Origin: Massilia phosphatilytica
GTDB taxonomy: Bacteria > Pseudomonadota > Gammaproteobacteria > Burkholderiales > Burkholderiaceae_D
DNA: 64,000 nucleotides
Direction of reading: 5' to 3'
NCBI RefSeq assembly: GCF_002968015.1
Contig: NZ_PUIP01000011.1
Coordinates: 124,001-188,000 of the forward strand
The translations under genes were made by a program, and so were the position numbers. The notes under the pieces were generated by a model, which worked only from the letters and a program-made list of their open reading frames with translations, searched no databases and had not been told where the DNA came from. This document shows positions 42,630 through 50,632 of this stretch, piece after piece. The number at the start of each line of letters is the position of its first letter. Position 1 is the stretch's first letter.

Positions 42630-42762
42630 GAGGGGTAGAGCGAAAAAAAATCGAAATTTTTGTGTCGCCGCCCGGGGCGGGCCTGCCTTGGCGGCGACGA
42701 ATCCGGGAACTTTAGGGCGAAAAAAAATTTATTTTTATGTGGTCGTGGTTGGGACGTGGTTG

Positions 42763-44340
42763 TCAGTCCGCCACCATGACCCGGTTCTTGCCGCTCTGCT
42801 TGGCCTGGTACATGGCCTTGTCCGCGCGCGCCATCAGGCCGGCCTGGTCTTCGTTCGGACGGCGCAGCGCGACGCCGCACGAGAACGTGATCAGCATCTT
42901 CTCGTTTTCGTGCAGGAAGAAGTGCTTCGTCAGTTCGCGCTGTACGCGCACCATCGCGGCGGATGCCGATTCGACATTCGTTTCTGGCAAGAGAATGAGG
43001 AATTCCTCGCCGCCGAAGCGGGCGATCACATCCATCGAGCGCAGCGTGTCCCGCACGACCTTCACGAGGTGGCGCAGGGCGTTGTCGCCCGCGAGGTGGC
43101 CGTAGGTATCGTTGAGTTTCTTGAAATTGTCCAGGTCGAGCAGGGCCACGCACAGCGGCGTGCCGCGGCGGTCGGCGCGTGCGCTCTCGCGCTCGAACAC
43201 GTCGTCCAGGCCGCGACGGTTGAGGCTGCCCGTCAGCTGGTCTTCGCGCACCAGTTCGCTCATGTGCTGCAGCTTCGCTTCCAGTTCGCGGATGCGCGTC
43301 TCCGCTTCCTGCACTTCCTGGTGCGCGGCCAGCATGCGGTCGCGCGACGCCATCGCCTCGGCCTGCACGATTTTCGTCTCGCGCAGCACTTCTTCCAGCA
43401 CCTCGTTGAGTTCCTCGATGTTGCCGGCACCCCGGATGCGCTCGGAAAAGCCGCCGATCTTTTCGTGGAAATCGCCCGTCGACGCCGCCACGGAACCGAG
43501 GCGGTCGATGAACGTCATCATCATGTTCTTGACGGTCGCCTTGACGTCCGCGATGCCGTGCTTCAGTTGCCCCTGCTTGTAGATGACGTCCTTCAGGCTG
43601 CGCGTGGCATCTTCCAGCGCGCGGTGGTCGAGCGGCCCCGCGATCAGGTCCTGCACGGCGGCGATCTGGCCGCGCATCCAGCTGTCATCGTCCAGCAGTT
43701 CGGACACGTTCTCCAGCAGCAGCTTGAAGAGGCGCAGCAGCAGTTCCTGCTGTTCGGCCGTGTCACCGCTCTTCAGTTCGATCTGGTAGCACAGGTCCTT
43801 CAGGCGCCCGGCGATTTCCTGCAGCGCTTCCTCGCTGTGCGCGGCCTTGACGGCGGCGCCCAGCGATTCCGCTTCGCCGGACAGGTTCGGCGTGCCCGAC
43901 AGCAGCGACGCGACGGCGAACGTCAGCGTGCGGCTGAGCAGGTCGCGCAGCAGCTTCGCTTCGCCATCCTCGGCGCCCAGCGACATCGCGGGGTGCGTGT
44001 GGCGGCGCAAGTGTTTCTCGGCCAGTTGCGACAGCGTGCGCGCATAGCCATCCCAGTCGCGCTGCTTGACGGCGCGGTTGAAGCGGGCGCCGAACTCGGC
44101 CAGTTCGCCCGGCGTGTCGGCCAGCTTGTGCGCAAAGCCGGACAGCACGTGTTCCGCGCCCGGGTCGGGTGGTGGGGAAGGTGGCGGAAGGACGTCGACG
44201 CCGGCGATCTCGTTATAGATCTCGCGATAGGCGTCCGGCGTCGGCGCGATGCGCCGCGTGGCGAGCCGGCGAAATGCTTCGCGTGCGATTTCTGCCGGGT
44301 TCAGGCCGGGAACCCCCGGCGGGCGATGTGGGCTGGACAT
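42763..44340 (-). CDS. Diguanylate cyclase (GGDEF)
   Basis: 525-aa soluble protein. The N-terminal part starts with a short motif (AREAFRRLATRRIAPTPDAY) seen in many Burkholderiales cyclases. Long helical, coiled-coil-prone segments follow to about residue 355. The C-terminal GGDEF domain has an active-type signature RFGGEEF and an inhibitory I-site RSMD five residues before it. It should make c-di-GMP with product feedback. It sits just upstream of fliC, transcribed in the same direction, with its own promoter region not evident. Probably opposes the EAL protein at 5290-7758 and supplies YcgR. Confidence 0.92.
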   Translation of the reverse strand: MSSPHRPPGVPGLNPAEIAREAFRRLATRRIAPTPDAYREIYNEIAGVDVLPPPSPPPDPGAEHVLSGFAHKLADTPGELAEFGARFNRAVKQRDWDGYARTLSQLAEKHLRRHTHPAMSLGAEDGEAKLLRDLLSRTLTFAVASLLSGTPNLSGEAESLGAAVKAAHSEEALQEIAGRLKDLCYQIELKSGDTAEQQELLLRLFKLLLENVSELLDDDSWMRGQIAAVQDLIAGPLDHRALEDATRSLKDVIYKQGQLKHGIADVKATVKNMMMTFIDRLGSVAASTGDFHEKIGGFSERIRGAGNIEELNEVLEEVLRETKIVQAEAMASRDRMLAAHQEVQEAETRIRELEAKLQHMSELVREDQLTGSLNRRGLDDVFERESARADRRGTPLCVALLDLDNFKKLNDTYGHLAGDNALRHLVKVVRDTLRSMDVIARFGGEEFLILLPETNVESASAAMVRVQRELTKHFFLHENEKMLITFSCGVALRRPNEDQAGLMARADKAMYQAKQSGKNRVMVAD

Positions 44341-44600
44341 TTTGGACGTTGCAATATGGAATTCTTATTGTCGCCATGGTAAGCCGCTGCCAAAAAATCA
44401 AATCGCGGATCAAACGCGGAATTACCACTCATTCTCACGGACTGTATTGACGACCGGGCACGTCGATAAACCTGCTGCGCGTTGCACTGGCGTTGCGGAC
44501 GGTGAGTCCTGCGATGCTCGCTGTACTCATGTACAGCTGCGCTTCTCGACCGGCATTGCTGCCGCTCGCGACGGTTTCTCGAGGTGCCCGAATGTATAAG
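44341..44600. other. Intergenic region with a short perfect hairpin
   Basis: Non-coding gap between the diguanylate cyclase start and the response-regulator stop. CTGTAC-TCAT-GTACAG at 44521-44536 forms a 6-base stem with a 4-base loop but has no T-run. I see no sigma-28 promoter or small coding region here. Confidence 0.5.
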
Positions 44601-45248
44601 TCAGTCAATGAGCTGGTTGCGGATGGCGTAATGGGTCAATTCGGCACTGGTCTTGAGTTTCATCTTGGCCAGCAGGCGCGAGCGGTACTCGCTGACCGTC
44701 TTCACCGACAGCGAGAGTTCGCGCGCGATCTCGCTCACGGTCTTGCCGGAGGCGATCAAGGTGAGGGTCTGGTATTCGCGGTCGGACAGCACTTCGTGCA
44801 CGGGCGCCTCGTGGTTCTCGCCGAGCTGGGCCGCCAGCACCTGGGCCAGCTGCGCGCTCACGTAGCGCTGGCCACTGGCCACCTGGCGGATCGCGTTGAC
44901 GAGTTCCTTCGGCGCGCTCTGCTTGGTGAGATACCCGGCCGCGCCCGCCTTCAGCGAGCGGATCGCGTACTGGTCTTCGCGGTGCATGGACAGCATCAGC
45001 ACGGCCAGGTCCGGCTGCTCGCTCTTGATCTGCTTGAGCACTTCGATGCCGTTGCGGTCGGGCAGCGAGATGTCGAGCAGCAGCACGTTGCAGCGCGATT
45101 TGCGGAACAGCTTGACGGCGTCGAGACCGGTCTCGGCTTCGCCCGCGACAACGATGTCGCGCTGTTCGGCGAGGATTTGTTTCAGGCCTTCACGCACGAT
45201 GGCGTGGTCGTCTGCAATAAAAACGCGGATGCTGGCTTTTTCTGTCAT
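44601..45248 (-). CDS. LuxR/NarL-family response regulator
   Basis: 215-aa transcription regulator. The receiver domain has the acidic pocket IADDHAIVREG, the phosphorylation site D59 in LLLDISLPDRNG and the conserved lysine in GYLTKQSAP. The C-terminal LuxR-type helix-turn-helix is LSDREYQTLTLIASGKTVSE with LSLSVKTVSEYRSRLLAKM. The start overlaps the histidine kinase by 4 bases (ATGA), so the two form a pair. Target genes are not evident from the sequence; the place next to flagellar genes makes motility a fair guess. Confidence 0.93.
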   Translation of the reverse strand: MTEKASIRVFIADDHAIVREGLKQILAEQRDIVVAGEAETGLDAVKLFRKSRCNVLLLDISLPDRNGIEVLKQIKSEQPDLAVLMLSMHREDQYAIRSLKAGAAGYLTKQSAPKELVNAIRQVASGQRYVSAQLAQVLAAQLGENHEAPVHEVLSDREYQTLTLIASGKTVSEIARELSLSVKTVSEYRSRLLAKMKLKTSAELTHYAIRNQLID

Positions 45249-46723
45249 GCTCGGGTGGATTCGCTGCGTCCGGCCGCGGGGGCGGCCAGCCTGATCTTGA
45301 CGACGACCATCGTGCCCCCTCCGGGGGCCTGCGACAGGCTGAGCGTGCCGCCCAGTGCCCGGGCCCGTTCGCTCATGCCGCGCAGGCCGAACGACTGGGG
45401 CTTGAGACGGTCGGCGGGCGTGATGCCGCGGCCATTATCGCAGATGCTGAGCGTCAGGTGCTGGCGCTGGCGGCGCAGGCTGACCGTCACGCGCGTGGCG
45501 CCGGCGTGTTTCGCGATGTTCGTCAGCGCTTCCTGGAAGATGCGGAACAGCGCGGCTGCCTGGTCCGGATCGAGGTCGATTTCCTTGTCGGCGCTGCGAA
45601 ACACGCACGCGATGCCCATCTGCTTTTCGAATTCGCGCGCCTGCCATTCGAGCGCGGCGACCAGCCCCAGGTCGAGCGTGCTCGGACGCAGGTCCAGCGA
45701 GATGCGGTGCACGGCCTCGATCGTGCGGTCGACGAGGTCGTCCAGGTAATCCGCCTTGTCGCGCAGGGCCGGATCGTCCGGCAGGCGCGCCGCGAGCATG
45801 GCCAGCGCCATCTTGATCGCGGTGAGATTCCCGCCCAGGTCGTCGTGGATCTCGCGCGCGATGCGGGCCCGTTCCTGTTCCTTCACCTGCTGGATGTGAT
45901 TCGTCAGCTCGGCCAGGCGCGCGCGCGACCGCCGGGTTTCTTCCTGCTCCAGCTTGGTCGCGGTGATGTTCGTCATGATGCCGTCCCACTGCACGCCGTC
46001 GCCGTCCAGCGGCGAGGGCGTCGCGCGCAGGCTGATCCACTTGACGTCGTTCCAGGCCTCCACGCAGATCCGGCCTTCCCAATTCCACGCGGCCAATGCC
46101 GTCCTCGACGCTTCCATCGCGTCCTGGTAACCCTTGCGATCCTCCGGCAGGATCAGGTGCACGAAGCGCTGGGGATCCTGCTGCAGTTCCGACACCGACA
46201 GGCCCAGCAGCGCCGTGCAGCCTTCGCTCAGGTACGGGTAGGCCATCGTGCCGTCCGCGTACAGCACGAACTGGTAGACGAGCCCGGGTGTATGGTTGAC
46301 GACGGCGTTGAAGCGCGCCTGGTATTGCTCGAGCGCCATGCCGGCGGCCAGTTCCAGTGACAGGTCGTCGCCGATCGCGAGGATCAGCGAGCGGCCGTCG
46401 CGCACGATGCGCAGGAAGCACAGCTTGATCGGATAACTCGTCCCGTCGGCACGGCGATGGCGCGTGCGCAGGCTGACCTGGTCGCCGATCTCCTGGCCCA
46501 GCGAGCCGATGAGCGCGACGAGTTCGCCGCGGTCGAGCTGGGGCGCCAGGTCGAGCGGCGTCATGCCGCAGAGCGTCCTGAGTTCATGGCCGAGGTTGCG
46601 GCGTGCGGCCTGGTTGACGTCGACGAGGCGCAGCGTGTCGGCGTCGAACAGGTAGATTTCCGTGGTTGACGCCTGCATCGCGGGCGCGAGGACGGGGGTG
46701 AAGGTATCTGGACTCATGGTCAT
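45245..46723 (-). CDS. Cytoplasmic PAS-containing sensor histidine kinase (HisKA_3 type)
   Basis: 492 aa from ATG 46723; ATG 46717 is an equally good start, and the longer open frame (to 46906) is Cys/Ala-rich shadow. There are two PAS-like domains: about 20-130 (TEIYLFDADTLRLVDVNQAA) and 150-265 (NAVVNHTPGLVYQFVLYADG). A HisKA_3 dimerisation domain follows with H293 in ARIAREIHDDLGGNLTAIKM. The HATPase domain is C-terminal (FRIFQEALTNIAKHAGATRV, GLRGMSERARALGGTLSL). There are no membrane helices, so the signal is probably internal. Phosphorylates the overlapping LuxR-type regulator. Confidence 0.92.
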   Translation of the reverse strand: MTMSPDTFTPVLAPAMQASTTEIYLFDADTLRLVDVNQAARRNLGHELRTLCGMTPLDLAPQLDRGELVALIGSLGQEIGDQVSLRTRHRRADGTSYPIKLCFLRIVRDGRSLILAIGDDLSLELAAGMALEQYQARFNAVVNHTPGLVYQFVLYADGTMAYPYLSEGCTALLGLSVSELQQDPQRFVHLILPEDRKGYQDAMEASRTALAAWNWEGRICVEAWNDVKWISLRATPSPLDGDGVQWDGIMTNITATKLEQEETRRSRARLAELTNHIQQVKEQERARIAREIHDDLGGNLTAIKMALAMLAARLPDDPALRDKADYLDDLVDRTIEAVHRISLDLRPSTLDLGLVAALEWQAREFEKQMGIACVFRSADKEIDLDPDQAAALFRIFQEALTNIAKHAGATRVTVSLRRQRQHLTLSICDNGRGITPADRLKPQSFGLRGMSERARALGGTLSLSQAPGGGTMVVVKIRLAAPAAGRSESTRA

Positions 46724-46724
46724 G

Positions 46725-47336
46725 TCATCGGTCTGTCGGTTGGCGCCGGCGCGCACGCCATTGGACCACGAACCGGCGCAGTACCCGCACGAGGCGGCTG
46801 GCATGGCGGCCGCTGCTGTCGTCCGGACGCGGGCGCAACCGGCGCAGCAGGCGCCGGCAGCCGATCCGCAGGCCGCGCAGCGCCCGGCCGGCCAGGTGGT
46901 AGGCATGGCTCGTGCGCAGGTAGCCGAGGCAACGGGTCTTGGCGCCCATGAACCACCCGTGCCAGCGCGCGAACCAGCCGACCGCCAGCAGGGTCGGCAA
47001 GGTCAGCACATAGATCCGCGCCACGACGGCCGCGCCGCCCACCTTCGCCACCACGATGGTGGCGATGCCGGACAGTGCATGGCCGTGGGCGATGGCGAGC
47101 AGGGCCAGGAACTTCACCGGGAGCAGCAGCAGGCCGGGCAGCACGAAGGCACACAGGGCGGCATACGGCGGCAGGGTCCGCACGCGGGCTTCCAGCGCTG
47201 CCAGCGCGGGCCAGCGCGCGAGCGCGCGCGCCAGGCGCATGCCGGCGTCCCAGCACCATTCCTCGACGAGCAGCACCACGGCCGCCAGGTACACCAGCGG
47301 CGCGAACATCCGGCTGCGTGGAAGGGCTCGTGTCAT
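46725..47336 (-). CDS. Uncharacterised membrane protein
   Basis: 203 aa from ATG 47336 (MTRALPRSRMFAPLVYLAAV). Hydrophobic segments lie near residues 11-26, 60-85 and 90-120 (LPPYAALCAFVLPGLLLLPV, GIATIVVAKVGGAAVVARIY). The last 70 residues are strongly basic (many Arg). I do not know a function. The stop codon is only 1 base from the chosen start of the histidine kinase, so they may be co-transcribed. It is divergent from greB. Confidence 0.65.
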   Translation of the reverse strand: MTRALPRSRMFAPLVYLAAVVLLVEEWCWDAGMRLARALARWPALAALEARVRTLPPYAALCAFVLPGLLLLPVKFLALLAIAHGHALSGIATIVVAKVGGAAVVARIYVLTLPTLLAVGWFARWHGWFMGAKTRCLGYLRTSHAYHLAGRALRGLRIGCRRLLRRLRPRPDDSSGRHASRLVRVLRRFVVQWRARRRQPTDR

Positions 47337-47395
47337 GGCCTCATGATACGGGAAAAGCTGCGGCGCACAGGGCGCGCGCGCGTTGCCGAAGGCGC

Positions 47396-47401
47396 TACAA
47401 T
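47396..47401 (+). promoter_or_regulatory. Probable -10 element of greB
   Basis: TACAAT ends 6 bases upstream of the greB ATG, so transcription would begin at or within a base or two of the start codon. No good -35 match lies at 16-18 bases upstream. Confidence 0.5.
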
Positions 47402-47407
47402 AGGCGC

Positions 47408-47974
47408 ATGAACAAGGCATTTGTAAAAGAGTCGGACAACGACGACGATGACGAGGCCCTGGCGCTCGCCCAGGCGATTCCCGCCGGCTCCAAGAACTAC
47501 ATCACGCCGGCCGGCCACAAGGCGATCAAGGACGAGCTGCTGCAGCTGATCGACGTCGACCGCCCGGAAGTCGTGCGCGTCGTGCACTGGGCCGCGTCCA
47601 ACGGCGACCGCTCGGAGAACGGCGACTACATCTATGGCAAGCGGCGCCTGCGCGAGATCGACCGGCGCATCCGCTTCCTCACCAAGCGCCTGGATTCCGC
47701 CTTTGTCGTGGACCCGTCCGTCCACCACGGCAACGACCAGGTGTTCTTCGGCGCCACCGTCACCTATGTCAACAAGGCGGGCGAGGAGCATACCGTCACC
47801 ATCGTCGGCATCGACGAACTGGACCCGCTGAAGGGCAAGATCAGCTGGGTCTCGCCGGTGGCGCGTGCCCTGACCAAGGCGCGCGAAGGCGACGTCGTCA
47901 CGTTGCATACGCCACAGGGCAATGACGAACTGGAAATCCTGAGCGTCGAGTATCCGGAGCCTGTCGCCGACTGA
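47408..47974 (+). CDS. greB: Transcription elongation factor GreB
   Basis: Rescues backtracked RNA polymerase by stimulating transcript cleavage (188 aa). ATG 47408 starts MNKAFVKESDNDDDDEALAL, an acidic N-terminal extension. The coiled-coil domain has YITPAGHKAIKDELLQLIDV and NGDRSENGDYIYGKRRLREI, with the acidic tip residues. The C-terminal FKBP-like domain has FFGATVTYVNKAGEEHTVTI and ISWVSPVARALTKAREGD. A TACAAT box ends 6 bases before the ATG and no ribosome-binding site is visible, which suggests a leaderless transcript. Confidence 0.95.
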   Translation: MNKAFVKESDNDDDDEALALAQAIPAGSKNYITPAGHKAIKDELLQLIDVDRPEVVRVVHWAASNGDRSENGDYIYGKRRLREIDRRIRFLTKRLDSAFVVDPSVHHGNDQVFFGATVTYVNKAGEEHTVTIVGIDELDPLKGKISWVSPVARALTKAREGDVVTLHTPQGNDELEILSVEYPEPVAD

Positions 47975-48004
47975 TAAGATGGCGGTTTCCGCTTCCCGCA
48001 TCCC

Positions 48005-48601
48005 ATGAATCGTTCCACCGACGTTGCGTTCGAAGCCGATCCGCTGACCGCCTTGCGCGCAGCCACCGCCAGCCGCCACGCGGCACTCGACGCCGACCTC
48101 CCGATCGGCGCTCCAGACGCCTCCCTGCACGACTACATCGCCCACCTGGTCCTGTTGCGGACCTGGCTCGTGCCCCTGCATGCTTGGCTGGCCGGTTTCG
48201 CGGATGGTCCGCAGTTCAACCACGCAGGGCGCCTGGCCAGGATCGACGCCGATCTCGCCGATGCGGGCTATGCATCCCCGGGCACGCCGGACGGGGACGC
48301 CTGGCCGGTAGCGGCCAGCCCGGCCTACCGCTGGGGCGTGCATTACGTCATCGAAGGCTCGCAACTGGGCGGCGCCGTGCTGTACGAACGCCTGCGCGAA
48401 CGCCTCACGCCGCACCGGCTGCGCTACCTGCAAGGCGACGATGCCGGTCCCGGCCCCCGCTGGCGCGTGTTCATGCAGGCGCTGCGTGCCGGCGTGCATA
48501 CGCCGGCCGAGGTCGCGGACGCCTGCGCCGGCGCGTGCGCGGCGTTCGACAGCATTCTCGACCTGAGCGCCGGATCGCGTCGCGCCTTGCCACTCGTGTA
48601 A
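48005..48601 (+). CDS. Heme oxygenase family protein
   Basis: 198-aa helical protein like the bacterial biliverdin-producing heme oxygenases (BphO/HemO type). The proximal heme ligand is likely H25 in ATASRHAALD. The distal helix carries YVIEGSQLGGAVLYERL, the Gly-rich stretch over the heme. It would oxidise heme to biliverdin, iron and CO. In many proteobacteria it sits beside a bacteriophytochrome gene; none is in this window. It starts 30 bases after greB. Divergent members of the family may lack activity. Confidence 0.85.
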   Translation: MNRSTDVAFEADPLTALRAATASRHAALDADLPIGAPDASLHDYIAHLVLLRTWLVPLHAWLAGFADGPQFNHAGRLARIDADLADAGYASPGTPDGDAWPVAASPAYRWGVHYVIEGSQLGGAVLYERLRERLTPHRLRYLQGDDAGPGPRWRVFMQALRAGVHTPAEVADACAGACAAFDSILDLSAGSRRALPLV

Positions 48602-48645
48602 CAGTCCGTGACTTTTTCGCGTCGGCAAGCTGCTATGCTGGCCCG

Positions 48646-49445
48646 ATGACCAATCTCTCCGAAGTTTTCCTGAAGCTGCGATTCATCGTCATTGTGGAAG
48701 CGCAGCGCTATCTGATTTTCGTCGTGCTGGGCTTTATTGCCTCGGCGTGGTGACGGCGCCGGGCAGGCGGAAACGCGCGCCTGCAGCCCAGGCCGATCAG
48801 CCGCCGCCAGCTGGCGCGCGAGGCGCTTTATTCAGGCACCAGCATCCTCGTCTTTGCCCTGGTGAGCATCGTCATCCTCCTCGTCAGCGGAAAATCGCAT
48901 CGTTTTTTTTACGCAAATATTTCCGATTACGGTTGGGTATATCTCGTCCTCAGCCTGCCGATCATGATGGCCATCCAGGATACCTATTTCTACTGGACGC
49001 ACCGGCTCATGCATCATCGCGCGTTGTTCCGGTTCTTTCACCGCACCCATCACCTGTCGACGAATCCGAATCCCCTGACCACGTATTCCATCAATCCGCT
49101 GGAAGCGCTGGTCGACGCCGGTGGATCGATCCTGATCCTGTTTCTCGTGCCCAAGCACCTCGCAGCGTACATTGTTTTCACGTATGTCAACACGGCCTAT
49201 GCGGTGTATGGCCACCTGGGCCATGAAATCCTGCCGGCGAGCTGGGGCAGGCACTGGTTTGGCCGCTGGATCAATACGTCCGTTGCGCACAATATCCACC
49301 ACGCCCGGCGCGCCATAACTTCGGCTGGTATTCCCTGTTCTGGGACCGGTGGATGAACACGATCGATCCCGATTACGAAGCGCAGATGCAGGCCACGGCC
49401 GTCACGACGCATGCGGGCATTCCATTTAATTCCAAAACGAAATAG
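48646..49445 (+). pseudogene. Sterol desaturase/fatty acid hydroxylase family gene with in-frame stop and frameshift
   Basis: Membrane di-iron hydroxylase-like gene. Reading starts at ATG 48646 (MTNLSEVFLKLRFIVIVEAQ). An in-frame TGA lies at 48751-48753, and the same frame then continues with family-like sequence (PISRRQLAREALYSGTSILV, DTYFYWTHRLMHHRALFRF). All three histidine boxes are present: HRLMHH, HRTHH and HNIHH. Near 49300-49320 the frame shifts, and the expected ending (NFGWYSLFWDRWMNTIDPDY) is found in another frame, with a stop at 49443-49445. The longest intact piece is 48862-49356. A sequencing error cannot be excluded. Confidence 0.8.
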
Positions 49446-49606
49446 CCGAAAGAAATTTTTTTCGGTAATTTCTTTTATAAAATAGTTTTTAGAAAAAACT
49501 CTCACAGGTTTTTCGTAAAAAGATTTTTAAAGAAAGTTGAGCTGACATAAAAATCCTCATATTTAAATAACGCATCATCATTTCGACCAAAAGATCACGC
49601 GAGGAA
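49446..49606. other. AT-rich intergenic stretch upstream of SGNH/carbamoyltransferase operon
   Basis: About 160 bases far richer in A and T than the surrounding genome. It contains CCGAAA...TTTCGG (from 49446) and AGTTTTT-AGA-AAAAACT hairpins and long A and T runs. It probably holds the promoter of the downstream operon and possibly the terminator of the broken desaturase gene. No specific promoter could be fixed. Confidence 0.6.
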
Positions 49607-50623
49607 ATGATGAGGCAACTATACGAGTACCATCCTGTTGTCGGTTATCGCTATATTCCCGGCCTGAAAGCGAGAATCCCGCATGAAGGCGGCGGCTATC
49701 TCATGCAGGTCAACGACCAGGGGTTCCGCGCCGACCGGCCCTTCGCGCGCGCACGCACGCCCGGGCACCGGCGGGTCCTCGTGTTCGGTGACTCGTTCAC
49801 GGCCGGCGACGCCGTGCCGAACCGCCAGCGCTATACCGACCTGCTGGAAGCGCGGCTGCCCGATGCCGGCACGCCGCCCGTCGAGGTCTACAACTTCGGC
49901 CTGTCGTCGACGGGGACCGACCAGCAATACCTCATCTGGCGCGAGTTCGCGCGCGACATCGAGCACGATCTCGTCGTGATCGCCGTCTTCGTCGAAAACA
50001 TCCGCCGCGTCGTCGCGCAATTCCGTCCGCACCGCGACGAGCACGGCGTCGAACGCCTCTATGCCAAGCCGTATTACCGGCTCGCGAACGGCACCCTGCA
50101 GCTGTGCCAGGTGCCGCCGCGGCGCGAACCGTACGCGGAACACGAGCTCGACGCCAACCAGGCCGCCGCCGTGGACCAGGGCGGGCGCTTCCTCATGCTG
50201 CGCAAGATGGTCAACAAGCTGGGGATCCGCGACATGATCCAGCACCTCACCCAGTACCAGCCGCTGCCGCACTACGATTCGCCCGCCGACCCCGCCTGGT
50301 GCCTGATGCGAGCGATCCTGGCGCAATGGATCCGCGCGCTCGACCGGCCCGTGCTCCTGATGCCGCTGCCGTTGCCCCAGCACCTCGACGAGACGTGCGA
50401 CCCCGCGGCTTACCAGGCCCGCTTCGCGGAACTGGCCGCCGACCTCGGTTGCCGCCTGCACGACCCGCTGCCCGACCTGTTGCGCATCGCGCCCGCTGCG
50501 CGCCGCCGGCTGCGCTGGGAACAGGACATCCATTTCACGCCGGCCGGCCACGACGCCCTCGCGCGTTCGCTCGAACCCGTCATCGCGGACATGCTGGGCG
50601 CCGGCCTGGCCCGCGCCAGCTGA
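49607..50623 (+). CDS. SGNH/GDSL-hydrolase-like protein
   Basis: 338 aa. Block I GDSFTAGD gives the nucleophile Ser63, and the C-terminal DIHFTPAGH supplies the Asp and His of an SGNH active site. The middle has VYNFGLSSTGTDQQYLIWRE, which resembles blocks II/III. There is no clear signal peptide, so it is probably cytoplasmic or a membrane-peripheral esterase/acyltransferase relative. Start ATG 49607 lies in ...GAGGAAATG; the next codon is also ATG. It is the first gene of a four-gene run with a carbamoyltransferase 9 bases downstream. The substrate is unknown. Confidence 0.8.
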   Translation: MMRQLYEYHPVVGYRYIPGLKARIPHEGGGYLMQVNDQGFRADRPFARARTPGHRRVLVFGDSFTAGDAVPNRQRYTDLLEARLPDAGTPPVEVYNFGLSSTGTDQQYLIWREFARDIEHDLVVIAVFVENIRRVVAQFRPHRDEHGVERLYAKPYYRLANGTLQLCQVPPRREPYAEHELDANQAAAVDQGGRFLMLRKMVNKLGIRDMIQHLTQYQPLPHYDSPADPAWCLMRAILAQWIRALDRPVLLMPLPLPQHLDETCDPAAYQARFAELAADLGCRLHDPLPDLLRIAPAARRRLRWEQDIHFTPAGHDALARSLEPVIADMLGAGLARAS

Positions 50624-50632
50624 GGAGGCAAC

